From: Gammaproteobacteria bacterium | GTDB taxonomy: Bacteria; Pseudomonadota; Gammaproteobacteria; JAJFJF01 | Direction of reading: 5' to 3' | Assembly: GCA_021774255.1 (NCBI GenBank) | Contig: JAJFJF010000011.1 | Span: forward strand, 1 to 42,980 | DNA: 42,980 bases | Shown: positions 1 through 8,639 of the stretch, one piece after another | Position numbering within the stretch: the first letter of the stretch is position 1 | Layout: each line of letters begins with the position of its first letter | Made by a program: the position numbers and the translations under genes | The notes under the pieces: model-generated | Databases searched by the model: none | What the model saw: only the letters and a program-made list of their open reading frames with translations | What the model was told of the DNA's origin: nothing

Positions 1-1921
1 AGTTAAATCTTTTTTTGTTGTTTTTCGGTGTGGTGGGTGGGGTGGGGGGGGTCCCCCCCACCCACCCACCAGCCTGGTGTTTTCCCGCATCAATTTTTGC
101 TTGCAGTTGCCTGATAAGCCGACCAAGATTTTTCTCCCAAGCCGCGACTTGTGCAGTCTGGTAACGATCTTTGCCTGCCTCTTTCTCCTCAGGGCGCTCG
201 TAGTAATCATCACTCAGGTACAATCCAGCATCGGTGTGAGCTTGCTGTACCCGAGTGAGCACGTTGATGAGTGCTTGATGTGAGCCGTTCCAGCTTGCAG
301 CAATACTGCCTTGACCTGCGGTGACAGCCACTTCAATCCTCTCTCGGATCAACGTGGGTGTCTCTTCTTGGAATGTTTTGCGCATTGCTGTGCGTTCAGC
401 TGTGATTGCCAAGCCGGTGGGATTGCCGCATTGCTCGAGAACCTCATAAGCCGCGACTACACACTGCAGGCTTTCCAACAGTGTTTGGGTGTTGGGCGCA
501 GGTTGGGGTTTGCCTGATAGCACACTGGCACCTTTGACTGCTTGCAACAATATTTGGTGTGTCTTACAAATACATTCAAATGATTGCACCATCAGTTCGA
601 CAGGCAGAACCTCAGCAGGATGATCTTTAAAAAGCGCTATGACTGCGGCAGCGATCGTTCTTGCCACTTCAAACAAACGCTGTTGGGTGTCTGCATCAAG
701 CTGTACGCCAGAGGCCGTGGTGGGAAGAGGCTTGAACAACGCTTCATGCACCTCCAAGGCCGCTTTCAATTCAGTGAGCTGCACGGTCTGTATGTCTGCC
801 GTCATCAGCTTTGTTTGCCTTCCCTGTCTTGCGATCTCAACCAATGCCGCTGTTGCGGTTGTTACTCGTTTGAGCGCAGCAAGCATCTCCTCTTGGGCAA
901 CAGGCTGGCGTTGACCGGTGGTGCTCGCTTCCTGTTCCAGCATTGCCGCGAGCGCTGCACAAGCGCTGTTGAACTCCTTCTCTGCAGCAACCATCTCTGC
1001 CTTGTTGCTCTTTTTTGCAGCAACAAGACGGGTGGTGGCATCACGTGCAGCTTGTGCGGCTTTTGTCAGGCTAGCAGGAAATTGGCCGCTGTACCCTGCA
1101 GTGCCTGAGGCGGTTGCGGCACTGCCAGCAGGTGAGCCGCCAACTGTGCCACCCGCACCAGCTGCACGGGCCGATGACATGCCCGCACCAGCAAGCGTTG
1201 CGGCTGCGGCATGTGGCTTGCTGCTTCCGTCATCAAATCCTCCTGGTGTGGCACCTTCTGGCACAAAAATCTTGTTCAATAGAGTTGTGATTGAACCCTC
1301 TGTCCACTCGCCGGGCATCCATCCACCTCGTACAGCTGTGCTTGCACGAGAAGCTACTTCTCCTAGTTCAGTAATTCTCTCAGGTATGCGGAATAGGAGT
1401 AACGAGAACATATTGCGGTTGGCTTCATTGAGATCTTTTTGCCAGAGCTCAGTGATAAGCGCTTTCAAGCCTTCTTCTTGGAGAGGAAAGTGTCCAGGAG
1501 CAAGCACTAGAATAGTTGGCCGTTCTCTTGGCTGTTTTGGATCGCGTAGGTTGACAAAATAGGCAGAGGAGCCTTCGTACTGTAGCGCTACGATTAGACC
1601 GTCAGTGAGCATGAGATCACCAGTATTAACTGGATGTGGTCGTACGTCAGGATTGAGGGCAACTTGGATGATGAATTTGAATTTTTTGCAAATATTGTCG
1701 AAACTTGCCGCTGTACGAGATAGATCCAAAATCTTGCTATAAAGTAAACGTGTGTTGGTTTTTTCTGGGATGAAAGCTGCGACGAGATGACCTTCAAGAT
1801 TGCTCAGGTGCTCTTGCGCAAGCCCTTCCTCATCTCCTTTCGCAAGGAGGGAAGTTGATGAACGCCTTCCCGAAGTAAGTTGTTTTTTTTGTGCTCTTTC
1901 AAGTCTTGCTTCAGTAGCCAT
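1..1921 (-). CDS. Large protein, paralogue of the 4244-8392 protein (3' end off the window)
   Basis: An open frame starts at the ATG at 1919-1921 and runs uninterrupted for 640 codons off the left edge, so the C-terminus is missing. I do not recognise the family. An N-terminal domain (about residues 1-220) contains a TDGLIVALQY stretch near residue 105. A Gly/Ala/Ser-rich linker follows (about 230-270), then long Ala/Glu/Lys-rich helical sequence. It aligns in order with the 1382-residue protein at 4244-8392: LLYSKILDLS with [20 protein letters not shown] with [10 protein letters not shown], and YLSDDYYERP with [10 protein letters not shown], the last followed in both by D-R-[YF]-x-x-A-x-V. 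Near the window edge it becomes Gly/Pro/Thr-rich, encoded by G and C homopolymers. There is no signal peptide and no Shine-Dalgarno before the ATG. The shared upstream element lies at 1951-1989. Function unknown; an effector or structural role is only a guess. Confidence 0.8.
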   Translation of the reverse strand, partial: MATEARLERAQKKQLTSGRRSSTSLLAKGDEEGLAQEHLSNLEGHLVAAFIPEKTNTRLLYSKILDLSRTAASFDNICKKFKFIIQVALNPDVRPHPVNTGDLMLTDGLIVALQYEGSSAYFVNLRDPKQPRERPTILVLAPGHFPLQEEGLKALITELWQKDLNEANRNMFSLLLFRIPERITELGEVASRASTAVRGGWMPGEWTEGSITTLLNKIFVPEGATPGGFDDGSSKPHAAAATLAGAGMSSARAAGAGGTVGGSPAGSAATASGTAGYSGQFPASLTKAAQAARDATTRLVAAKKSNKAEMVAAEKEFNSACAALAAMLEQEASTTGQRQPVAQEEMLAALKRVTTATAALVEIARQGRQTKLMTADIQTVQLTELKAALEVHEALFKPLPTTASGVQLDADTQQRLFEVARTIAAAVIALFKDHPAEVLPVELMVQSFECICKTHQILLQAVKGASVLSGKPQPAPNTQTLLESLQCVVAAYEVLEQCGNPTGLAITAERTAMRKTFQEETPTLIRERIEVAVTAGQGSIAASWNGSHQALINVLTRVQQAHTDAGLYLSDDYYERPEEKEAGKDRYQTAQVAAWEKNLGRLIRQLQAKIDAGKHQAGGWVGGTPPTPPTTPKNNKKRFN

Positions 1922-1950
1922 CTTGAGGAAAAACACTGGAGATTTGCACT

Positions 1951-1989
1951 GCCTCTCTAAGTATGTAGGGTAACATTAAGATGTAAGTT
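1951..1989 (-). promoter_or_regulatory. Shared upstream element, copy A
   Basis: Read on the minus strand: AACTTAC, 7 bases, TGTTAC, 8 bases, CTTAGAGAGGC. It ends 29 bp before the ATG at 1921. The same arrangement occurs at 3963-4000, 8465-8501 and, on the other strand, 38814-38854. If AACTTA is a -35 and TACATA a -10 (16-bp spacer), transcription would begin in the TTAGAGA block. Promoter function is inferred from conservation and position. Confidence 0.65.
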
Positions 1990-2056
1990 TATCTTTAAAT
2001 TAAACATTGTTTATATTTTGCTGTTTTTTTTTCGGGTAAGGGTTTTCTGCCTGACT

Positions 2057-3862
2057 CTAAGTAGTGAAATCAGGAACAGTAACGTCTCTGACACTTGCTG
2101 GGTCATTCACGCCACTGACCTTGGGGGGTATGTAGAATCGCCCCAGCAGCCAAAAGACAGGCATCAGCATCAAAAAGGAGAGCATGGCCGCCAGAATGAG
2201 CGGGAAGACCCAGGCGTAAATGTACCAAACCATCCCGTAGGCAAACTGGCCAAGTATCTCAGAGCCTTCGTCGATGCCAATGCGATCTTTCATATAGATG
2301 AAGTCGGCGAAAGGGTCGTCGACAGCATCGGGATCTTTGGTGGGGTCGTTGCCATACAAAAAGGTGGTTTGGATGACGTTTTCAAACCACATGTCAGTAT
2401 CGTAAAGGGCATCGTGCAGAAAAGGCCGGTACCAAAGGTGCTCAGGCGGGTGGATCAAATAATCCCAGGTGCGCCATACTTTCTTGTAGGGGGTGCTCCA
2501 TTCCAGCATGCTGAGGGTCAGGAGGAGGATCACCACGGTAAAGCCGATGGCAGAGAGCCAGTCGCTATCACGGAAGTGCTTACAGTCATGCCAAAAGCTG
2601 CGCTTTTGGAGGTAGCGGCTCTTGGGGAGTAGCAGGTAGCAGAGCCAGTCCCAGAAGAGGTAGTTAATCAACACCAGCGCCGCGGGCAGCCAAGCACCCA
2701 TGAGGAGGTACACGGCGAACCAGTGACCGTCTGGGTCTTTTTCCTTGATGTCGATGTCTTCTTCTTCGTCGCTGAGAAACGTGTGGAGTTTCTTCATGGG
2801 GTCGGGCTTGCTCAGGTAAACAAGCACGAGCGTGAAGACAATCAACATTGTACTCGGGATAAAGCAGCACCAAAAGGGGTAGTGCCGGTAGGTGTTGGGG
2901 ACGGGAGTGCCGACCATGCTGCTGATACCGCCACCGCCTTCTTCTTCATCGTCTTCATCTTCGGGATCGAGATTGACGCTATCCCCACCAGTGCCAGTAA
3001 GAAGGCTTTGCCTTTCCCCTGGTGTGCCTGCACGCCTATCCGCAGCGCCTGGGCGACAATACCCACAGCACCCGATGCATCCTGCAAAAAACAGGGCCGT
3101 GAGCGGCACAATCAAAATTCCAAGGACTGCTGAGCTGAATAGAAAAGTTTCTTTGAGTTCTTGGTTGGTGGGTGGCCGAGGGGCGCTGGATGTTGTCATG
3201 ATACTTTTTGCCCAAGCAGCCATGTTGCGGCTTTCATGCAAGAAGTCGCCTGCAATGCCAGCTTCATACGTGCCAGTGTAGAGGCTGGCTGCTGCGGCGA
3301 TGAGCGCGCGGTTTGTGTTGCTGCTGTCGTACCACTCGGGGTAGCGCAGAGTGCTGGCTTGCGCTTGCAGTGTGTCGAACGTTTCTTCGGGCAAGAAAAG
3401 CGCGATGTCGTTGTGTTGCTGTACTTGGTAAGCCAAGACCAAGATCCCGAACAGCTCCTCTGGGATGAGCGGAGTAAAGTCGATATGGGCCGATGCAAGC
3501 TGCTGGCTGATTTGTTGGAATGAAGCAGGATCCAAGACAATGCTATTGTCGATCTCTTTAAGAGCATCCGCCGTTTTGGTTTGATAGTAGGTAATGTACC
3601 GAAAATGCCACTTGGTTTTGTCCCAAGGCTCCTTGGCAAACTCGGCAGGGAGCACAAAAAACGGTATCAGCGACAGCAGGACGATGATGATAATCCAGCA
3701 GCGGTTGCTGAGCCCGCAGGTGCGGGCCTTGTGTTTGGTGCTGATACCGAGGCTTCGAGCAGCGGCAGCGACAGGGTTGTAGCGCCAGAAGAGCGCTTGG
3801 TTTCGGGGAGGGGCTTCTTGCGATGCGTCGAGAGGGGGAGGAGGGGGAAGCACGTCGCCCAT
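2057..3862 (-). CDS. Multi-pass membrane protein of unknown function
   Basis: 601 residues, no family recognised. The N-terminus is cytoplasm-like with a run of six prolines (residues 5-10). Hydrophobic segments lie at about 56-72, 240-262, 331-351, 381-413 (long, possibly two spans), 434-453 and 543-575. The 73-239 segment between the first two spans is a sizeable soluble domain. A Cys-rich patch (CIGCCGYC, 262-269) follows the second span. Acidic runs (EDEDDEEE at 301-308 and DEEEDIDI at 365-372) flank the third span. The gene lies between the two large paralogues on the same strand, with the shared upstream element 100 bp before its ATG and no Shine-Dalgarno, so it is probably co-expressed with them. 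It could be a transporter or a scaffold; the sequence does not decide. Confidence 0.8.
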   Translation of the reverse strand: MGDVLPPPPPLDASQEAPPRNQALFWRYNPVAAAARSLGISTKHKARTCGLSNRCWIIIIVLLSLIPFFVLPAEFAKEPWDKTKWHFRYITYYQTKTADALKEIDNSIVLDPASFQQISQQLASAHIDFTPLIPEELFGILVLAYQVQQHNDIALFLPEETFDTLQAQASTLRYPEWYDSSNTNRALIAAAASLYTGTYEAGIAGDFLHESRNMAAWAKSIMTTSSAPRPPTNQELKETFLFSSAVLGILIVPLTALFFAGCIGCCGYCRPGAADRRAGTPGERQSLLTGTGGDSVNLDPEDEDDEEEGGGGISSMVGTPVPNTYRHYPFWCCFIPSTMLIVFTLVLVYLSKPDPMKKLHTFLSDEEEDIDIKEKDPDGHWFAVYLLMGAWLPAALVLINYLFWDWLCYLLLPKSRYLQKRSFWHDCKHFRDSDWLSAIGFTVVILLLTLSMLEWSTPYKKVWRTWDYLIHPPEHLWYRPFLHDALYDTDMWFENVIQTTFLYGNDPTKDPDAVDDPFADFIYMKDRIGIDEGSEILGQFAYGMVWYIYAWVFPLILAAMLSFLMLMPVFWLLGRFYIPPKVSGVNDPASVRDVTVPDFTT

Positions 3863-3962
3863 TGTTGTTTTTTCGATTTGGTTTCAAGTGCTTGAAAGCG
3901 AGTTTGAAAGAGGGTTGCTTGTTTGAAGTCAAAAGTAGGCTGGATAAGCGGGTTGTTTTTTT

Positions 3963-4000
3963 GCCTTCTAAGAAGATGGAGTAACATCTGGAGGTAAGTT
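3963..4000 (-). promoter_or_regulatory. Shared upstream element, copy B
   Basis: On the minus strand: AACTTAC, 7 bases, TGTTAC, 8 bases, CTTAGAAGGC, ending 100 bp before the ATG at 3862. Downstream in the leader are two blocks also found in the leader of the 4244-8392 gene: ACAACCCGCTTATC (3943-3956) and AAACAAGCAAC (3914-3924). Confidence 0.6.
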
Positions 4001-4032
4001 TTAAAATCTCAAAATGAATGATATGTTTTCCG

Positions 4033-4105
4033 GTAGGGGCGCCAAAGGTCGCCCTATTAGATGGTATGGGTGCATTTCCGAGCGGGCGACCTTTGGCGCC
4101 CCTAC
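4033..4105. repeat. Perfect 22-bp inverted repeat built from two GTAGGGGC-type units
   Basis: The left arm 4033-4054 begins GTAGGGGCGCC and the right arm 4084-4105 is its exact reverse complement, with a 29-bp spacer. Each arm is itself an imperfect hairpin (GGGCGCC aaa GGTCGCCC) and matches the GTAGGGGCGACC repeats at 15088, 15219 and 28361. It lies between the stop of the 1382-residue gene and the promoter of the next gene, so it could act as a transcript-end structure. It may also be a mobile palindromic element. Confidence 0.8.
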
Positions 4106-4243
4106 TACAGGTTATCCCATTAGGGGAAACTATTAAACATCGTTTTTTTATTTTTGTTTTTTTTATTCCGAACTAAAAACCAAGCTTTCACGACAGTTGT
4201 TTAGTTTGCTTGTTGCTAGGCTTTTATTGCAAGGTGTTTTGGT

Positions 4244-7200
4244 TCATTGCCCGCCCTGAGCAGGAGGCGGGTTGGCATTGCCGCCATCGTCGTCGGCAGA
4301 GGCGCTTGGCGTCTTGCCTGCCTCTTTTTTCGCTGCTGGATGGCTACCTTCCTCTTCCTCGTCTTGGTCCGCGGGGGAGGCAATTATGGGCGCTCTTCTG
4401 TTTTTTGGGTTTGGCTTCCTCTTTCTGCCCTGTGTGCTGCTACCTGCAGCAGACATAACCGCAACAGGCTCGTCCTGGTCTGAGTCTGGGAGTATACTGA
4501 GCAGTGTATTAGAGATTGCATCACTTGCTCCAGCAGCCATTGCAGCTATCGTCTCAAACAGGTCCTCGTCATCTTTTTCTGACCGTGGCACGGGGCCGTA
4601 GATAGGACGATCTTCGTCTTTCACTGCCGATTCCGGCTGCTTCTTTTTCTTGCGTTTCTTCTTTCCACCGGGGGAAACGCCAGCACTATTGCTGCTGCTT
4701 CCAGCATCACCTGCTTGTGGCGGCAGGGCAGTAGATGAGGCACTTGCGCTACTTCCTGTTGCGGTTGTTGCCATTGCGGGAGAGGGAGCCGGTGGCGTAT
4801 CGTCGCCGGACGTCGGTGAGCTGCCGGGAGACGGTTGTTGCATGCTACCCTCAAAGGTACCAGCATCTGCACCTGCAGTGCCGTTACCGGTTCCAGTGTC
4901 GTCAAAAACCATATCACCCAGAGCCTCAGGGGTGCCAGAGATGGGGGAGGCAAAACCGTCAGCGCCACTACCCTGAGCAAAGGGGGCAAGATTGCCTTCC
5001 CCGTCAGTGTTCAAGCCCGTCCAATTCGTGGGGACAGGTGCCTGAGCAGTGGTTGTCAGCGGATCAACAGGCCCGCTGTCGCCTTCTTCTACTGATTGCA
5101 CTGCAACAGCAGAAGGAGGGGGCTGCTCGGGCTCGGGTTCCGGTTCGGGCTCTTTCTCTGGCTCGCCTTCTGGTTCTTCGGGTTCTCTCTCAGGTTCTGG
5201 CTCCGGTTCAGGCTCGGGCTTACCCTCTGGTTCCGGCTCCGGTTCGGGCTCCGGCTCAGGTTCTCCCTTAGGCTCACCCTCAGGTTCTGGCTCGGGCTCA
5301 TCCTCAGGCTTCGCTTCCTTCGCTTTTGCAAACTGCTTCTCCAAGGCCGCCAACTGCTCCCTCAATGCGCGCAGCTTCTCGTCAGCTTCTTTTTCCAAAG
5401 CACGGCTTTCAGCAAGCTTGCCATGGTTGTCGTCAACTTCTTGGAGCGCGGCGCGAGTACCCCCGACGAGTCGCTGAGCGCTTTCAAGGGTATCAATCTG
5501 CTTTTCAAGCGCCTCAATTTGCGCGGCAAGTGCTGCCCGCTCGGCCGGGGCGGGGGGGCAGCCTTCAGAAGGTGCCGTGTCAGCATCACCTGTTTTCACT
5601 TCCGCAAGCTTGCCATGCAGCAGATCAAGCATTGCCTGCAGGCGATTAACAAAGCCTTGGAGGTTGCTCGTAATCAGTTGCGTGGCAGCCTTCACGATGG
5701 GTGGAGGCTGGTTCGTCGGACCAAGCAGATTGTTTGGCAATTCTGCAAGCTTCTCTTTGATCCGAATGATCTCCGGGCAAATTGGGGGAGGCGTGTCTGC
5801 GGACACGCCGTTGGTATCAGAGAGGTTGCTCCCAGCGGGTGGCTGCTGCTGCACTTGCAAAACAAAGCCAACAAGTTTGTGGAGAGACAGAGCCGCCTTG
5901 TGAAGCTGGCTTGCGTTCTGGATAGCCGCGCGGAAATCTGTTGGCAAGTCAGGGGTTGTTTTTGTGACCGCCCCGTTTAGCGCGCGAGCGGCATTAGGCA
6001 GGCTCTTCTCAATCTCATCAAAATCACTTGAAAAGATGAGCTGATTGACTGCCTCTGTTGCCGCTGCGAGCGCAGCCAGCGCGTCACACGTCTTTTTTTC
6101 CGCTTCCTGCTCAGCGTTGATTGTCTTGACGGCTTCGATGATCTTGCGCACGTAAGTGACCAACGGTTGCATACCGGGCATCAAACTCGACGGCTCCGTC
6201 CGTGCCGCCAGTTTATCCAGCAAGCCGTTGTACCCAACAGTGTTTCTTGTCTGCGTTTTCGCTTCGCTGTCTCCTTCAGAGACTTCTCCCTGTTGTGCTC
6301 CTTCAAGCTCGGTGATGAGTTGCTCCTGCACTCCCTCGTTGGGGCTAGAGAGAAGTTCAAGCAGGCTCTTTGTATGTGCAGTTACCTGAGTAATTTGGTT
6401 GTAGACTGGCTCCCTTCTTTTAGCTGCTAGCGTCTCACTCACTGCCTCAACAGCCTTCAGAGCTTGTTGTAGCGCCGAAAAAGATGCAGGCACGGCACTT
6501 GCACTGCCAGCCTCTGAGGCCGAGGATGCGGTGAGCTCTCTCAGCACGGCTTCAACGCCTGTCGTTTCAGTCGTCTGAAACAGCAATCTCAGCTTTTCCG
6601 CAAGCCACTCTGGCGTGGTAAGGTGCTTGCGAAGCTCGGTTAAGCATGCCTTCATGTCCTGTACCTTTGCAATGTTGAAGCGATCCTGCGAGGGGATGGA
6701 GTGCCCCTTGCGGATCCCAAAGTACTGCCTATCCAGATACTGCGTGGCAGCGGCCAGGGCTTCTTCCACCTGCACGAGTGCAGTGTGTTTTTGGTCAAGC
6801 GAAGCGAGAGGGTTGGTTTGCTCAACCACAGTATTGCCTGCGTTGAGGGCCCCCTCAATGCGACTGTAAATGGTCGTTGCTGTCGCAGTCTTCATGCGTA
6901 GAATCTGCTCTTTACAGTCAGCTGTCAGCACTGTTCCAGGTTTGGCCTTGTCAAGCTCTGCGAGCCTTTGGAAAGGCGGGCTCACATGCCGCCAGCCATC
7001 AAAAAACACCTGAATGCGAAGCGCGGGGGCAGCGGTAGCCTCCTTTGTGACCGAAGGGGTAGCCGCTGTCAGAAGCCTGCGCTGCACGGCGAGCGCGCAC
7101 GCCAGCCATTGTTGCATGAGATCAGGCATTTGTTCTTTGTAACGGATGCGAGCGTCATAAACAGCTCGCCCTTCAGCGGAAACAATCTTCATCACATCGA

Positions 7201-8392
7201 GTAAGCGCTGCGCCGTTTTTGGAGCAAGCGGTGCATGAGCGGGTGTCTGCGTGGCGTCATGGGGGAGGCTTTCATCAAGAAGCTTCTCACAAACGTGAAG
7301 AGCGGCCAACAACAAGTACCTGCGCACAAACGGAAGCCTTTGCTCAGCGGTTGCTGGGGCTTTCTTGTTGGCCTGAACAGCAAAGCGTTGCGCTGCCGCT
7401 ACCATGTCTTGGAGGAGTTCAAGCAAGCGAGTGCTGTCAATTGTGCCTGCAGCAGGGGCAGGTGATGCGGAGGCTGTTTGCAATTGATCATCAGTTGTTG
7501 TGAAGGCGTTGACGCTTTCTTGGACAGCGCTGGCGATGGCGCCTTGGTCATCGTCCTCTTTTTCTTCTTTTGCCGGCTGGCAGGCTGCCAATAAATCAGT
7601 AAAAACTGCACGTGCGGCTGTGCGCGCTTTTTCAAAAGGAGTGGGAGCAGACGCACCAGGACGGCCCGTGGCGCCGCTGCCACCGCCAGTCGTCGGTGAG
7701 GCAGACGCGATGGGTGCGCCGCTGCTAGCGGCAGAGTCGTCGCCTTCTTGCTCCTGCGCGTGCTTTGCCGGCTTGGGTGGCGTCGCACTTCCGTGGGTGC
7801 GGCGGCTCTTTGTCTTGTCTTTTCCCTTGAAGAGGGTCATTGCCAGGTTGATGTAGCTGTCTTTTGAGCTTAAGACTTTGTTGTTTTGCAGGTCTTCACC
7901 GTTCACCACGCCTGTTGCTCTTTCGAGGAGGTCGTCTTCCGCGAGGAGGCTGTCCAGAAACAGGGCGCTGCATTCTGGCACGAGACGTGCGATGAGCTGC
8001 TCCAGTGGGTCGCCTCTTTTCCCGTTCCCTTGCATACTGCGAATGAACAGGATGGGGGGCTTGCTTTGGAAGGTACAGTGGCGCAGTACAAACCAGTAGG
8101 CTCTTTCCTCATCGTAGTCGATGGGGATAATGATCCCATCGTTGAGCGGCTGCTGGCGCCCGGTGCGCGCCGTTGTTGTTGGCTGTGCCCGGATGCTGGG
8201 ATCAAAGACTCTTGCGAGTAGGAAAGCCAAGCGTTTTCCTTCATTTTCAGAGTCGTCTCCACCGGGCGACAGATCCAAATACTCAGCAATGAGTAGCTGC
8301 GCGTTTTTTTTGTCGGGGAGCCAGTCTTCTATTAGATCATCAAAAATCTGTTTGTTCGTTTGGACTTGTGCTGCCGATTCTTTTTTCGACAT
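4244..8392 (-). CDS. 1382-residue low-complexity/coiled-coil protein with EP repeats
   Basis: No family recognised. An N-terminal domain (about 1-190) is shared with the protein at the left edge. A Ser/Gly/Ala linker follows (about 200-255), then a long helical region (about 255-1030) whose last part (944-1030) has coiled-coil character. An acidic Glu-Pro repeat tract lies at about 1027-1090, and the tail is Ser/Gly/Thr/Pro-rich. Two strongly basic clusters in the tail, KKKRKKKK (about 1241-1250) and [12 protein letters not shown] (about 1321-1333), look like eukaryotic nuclear localisation signals. There is no signal peptide or membrane span. The start ATG has no Shine-Dalgarno (the upstream sequence is AAACAAGCAAC). 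A secreted host-targeted protein would fit, but that is inference; it could equally be a cytoplasmic structural protein. Confidence 0.85.
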   Translation of the reverse strand: MSKKESAAQVQTNKQIFDDLIEDWLPDKKNAQLLIAEYLDLSPGGDDSENEGKRLAFLLARVFDPSIRAQPTTTARTGRQQPLNDGIIIPIDYDEERAYWFVLRHCTFQSKPPILFIRSMQGNGKRGDPLEQLIARLVPECSALFLDSLLAEDDLLERATGVVNGEDLQNNKVLSSKDSYINLAMTLFKGKDKTKSRRTHGSATPPKPAKHAQEQEGDDSAASSGAPIASASPTTGGGSGATGRPGASAPTPFEKARTAARAVFTDLLAACQPAKEEKEDDDQGAIASAVQESVNAFTTTDDQLQTASASPAPAAGTIDSTRLLELLQDMVAAAQRFAVQANKKAPATAEQRLPFVRRYLLLAALHVCEKLLDESLPHDATQTPAHAPLAPKTAQRLLDVMKIVSAEGRAVYDARIRYKEQMPDLMQQWLACALAVQRRLLTAATPSVTKEATAAPALRIQVFFDGWRHVSPPFQRLAELDKAKPGTVLTADCKEQILRMKTATATTIYSRIEGALNAGNTVVEQTNPLASLDQKHTALVQVEEALAAATQYLDRQYFGIRKGHSIPSQDRFNIAKVQDMKACLTELRKHLTTPEWLAEKLRLLFQTTETTGVEAVLRELTASSASEAGSASAVPASFSALQQALKAVEAVSETLAAKRREPVYNQITQVTAHTKSLLELLSSPNEGVQEQLITELEGAQQGEVSEGDSEAKTQTRNTVGYNGLLDKLAARTEPSSLMPGMQPLVTYVRKIIEAVKTINAEQEAEKKTCDALAALAAATEAVNQLIFSSDFDEIEKSLPNAARALNGAVTKTTPDLPTDFRAAIQNASQLHKAALSLHKLVGFVLQVQQQPPAGSNLSDTNGVSADTPPPICPEIIRIKEKLAELPNNLLGPTNQPPPIVKAATQLITSNLQGFVNRLQAMLDLLHGKLAEVKTGDADTAPSEGCPPAPAERAALAAQIEALEKQIDTLESAQRLVGGTRAALQEVDDNHGKLAESRALEKEADEKLRALREQLAALEKQFAKAKEAKPEDEPEPEPEGEPKGEPEPEPEPEPEPEGKPEPEPEPEPEREPEEPEGEPEKEPEPEPEPEQPPPSAVAVQSVEEGDSGPVDPLTTTAQAPVPTNWTGLNTDGEGNLAPFAQGSGADGFASPISGTPEALGDMVFDDTGTGNGTAGADAGTFEGSMQQPSPGSSPTSGDDTPPAPSPAMATTATGSSASASSTALPPQAGDAGSSSNSAGVSPGGKKKRKKKKQPESAVKDEDRPIYGPVPRSEKDDEDLFETIAAMAAGASDAISNTLLSILPDSDQDEPVAVMSAAGSSTQGRKRKPNPKNRRAPIIASPADQDEEEEGSHPAAKKEAGKTPSASADDDGGNANPPPAQGGQ
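5120..5315 (-). repeat. Glu-Pro codon repeat tract inside the 1382-residue gene
   Basis: About 65 codons are mostly GAG/GAA alternating with CCG/CCC/CCA plus occasional GGC/GGT, giving EPEPEPE with EPEGEP variants. The DNA is an imperfect hexamer array and so prone to slippage. The opposite strand stays open as a long Gly/Ser or Leu/Arg ORF purely because of this composition. Confidence 0.85.
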
Positions 8393-8464
8393 GTTGCTTG
8401 TTTTTTTGTGGGGATTTGACGGTAACGTAAATCGAGTGTAAAAACAGATAAGCGGATTGTGTCT

Positions 8465-8501
8465 GTTTCTCTACATATAGTGTAACAGTGGGGGGTAAGT
8501 T
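8465..8501 (-). promoter_or_regulatory. Shared upstream element, copy C
   Basis: On the minus strand: AACTTAC, 7 bases, TGTTAC, ACTATATG, TAGAGAAAC, ending 72 bp before the ATG at 8392. TATATG is the best -10 candidate. The third block is one base closer and less conserved than in the other copies. The leader carries ACAATCCGCTTATC (8447-8460) and AAACAAGCAAC (8393-8403), both shared with copy B's gene. Confidence 0.6.
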
Positions 8502-8571
8502 AGTAGTATTCAATGTATTTAAGTTATTTTTATAACTTCTTTTCTTAAAGAGCCTGCCCAAGTGCTGCGCA

Positions 8572-8600
8572 TTGACTTTGATGTGGGGGCCAGTTACCTT
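8572..8600 (+). promoter_or_regulatory. Possible promoter of the ccm operon
   Basis: TTGACT (8572-8577), a 17-bp spacer and TACCTT (8595-8600) would start transcription near 8607, 33 bases before the preferred ccmA start at 8640. The -10 is poor, so the assignment is tentative. Confidence 0.3.
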
Positions 8601-8639
8601 GGACTCTTTGTGCGAAACCTAGCAATTATACCGATTTCT

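Larger units (their letters stand above)
3863..4243. other. 381-bp intergenic region between two large minus-strand genes
   Basis: The region holds the 5' leader and shared upstream element of the membrane protein gene (3863-4000) and then a perfect 22-bp inverted repeat (4033-4054 / 4084-4105). An A/T-rich stretch (4106-4200) follows, downstream of the 1382-residue gene's stop. I see no ORF of interest and no RNA gene. Confidence 0.6.

Noticed and set aside
918..1562. 214-codon plus-strand ORF
   Set aside because: Antisense to the long minus-strand frame that is continuous to the window edge and is a paralogue of another gene here.
5096..5980. 294-codon plus-strand ORF and neighbouring plus-strand ORFs at 4735-5271 and 5049-5477
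   Set aside because: They lie opposite the Glu-Pro repeat and Ala-rich parts of the 1382-residue gene; the repeat composition keeps all frames open. No start site and no recognisable protein.
1..8392. Left-end genes as eukaryotic contamination or a chimeric assembly
   Set aside because: The genes are intron-free, tightly packed with the ccm operon, and share an upstream element and repeats with DNA at the far end of the window next to lysS.
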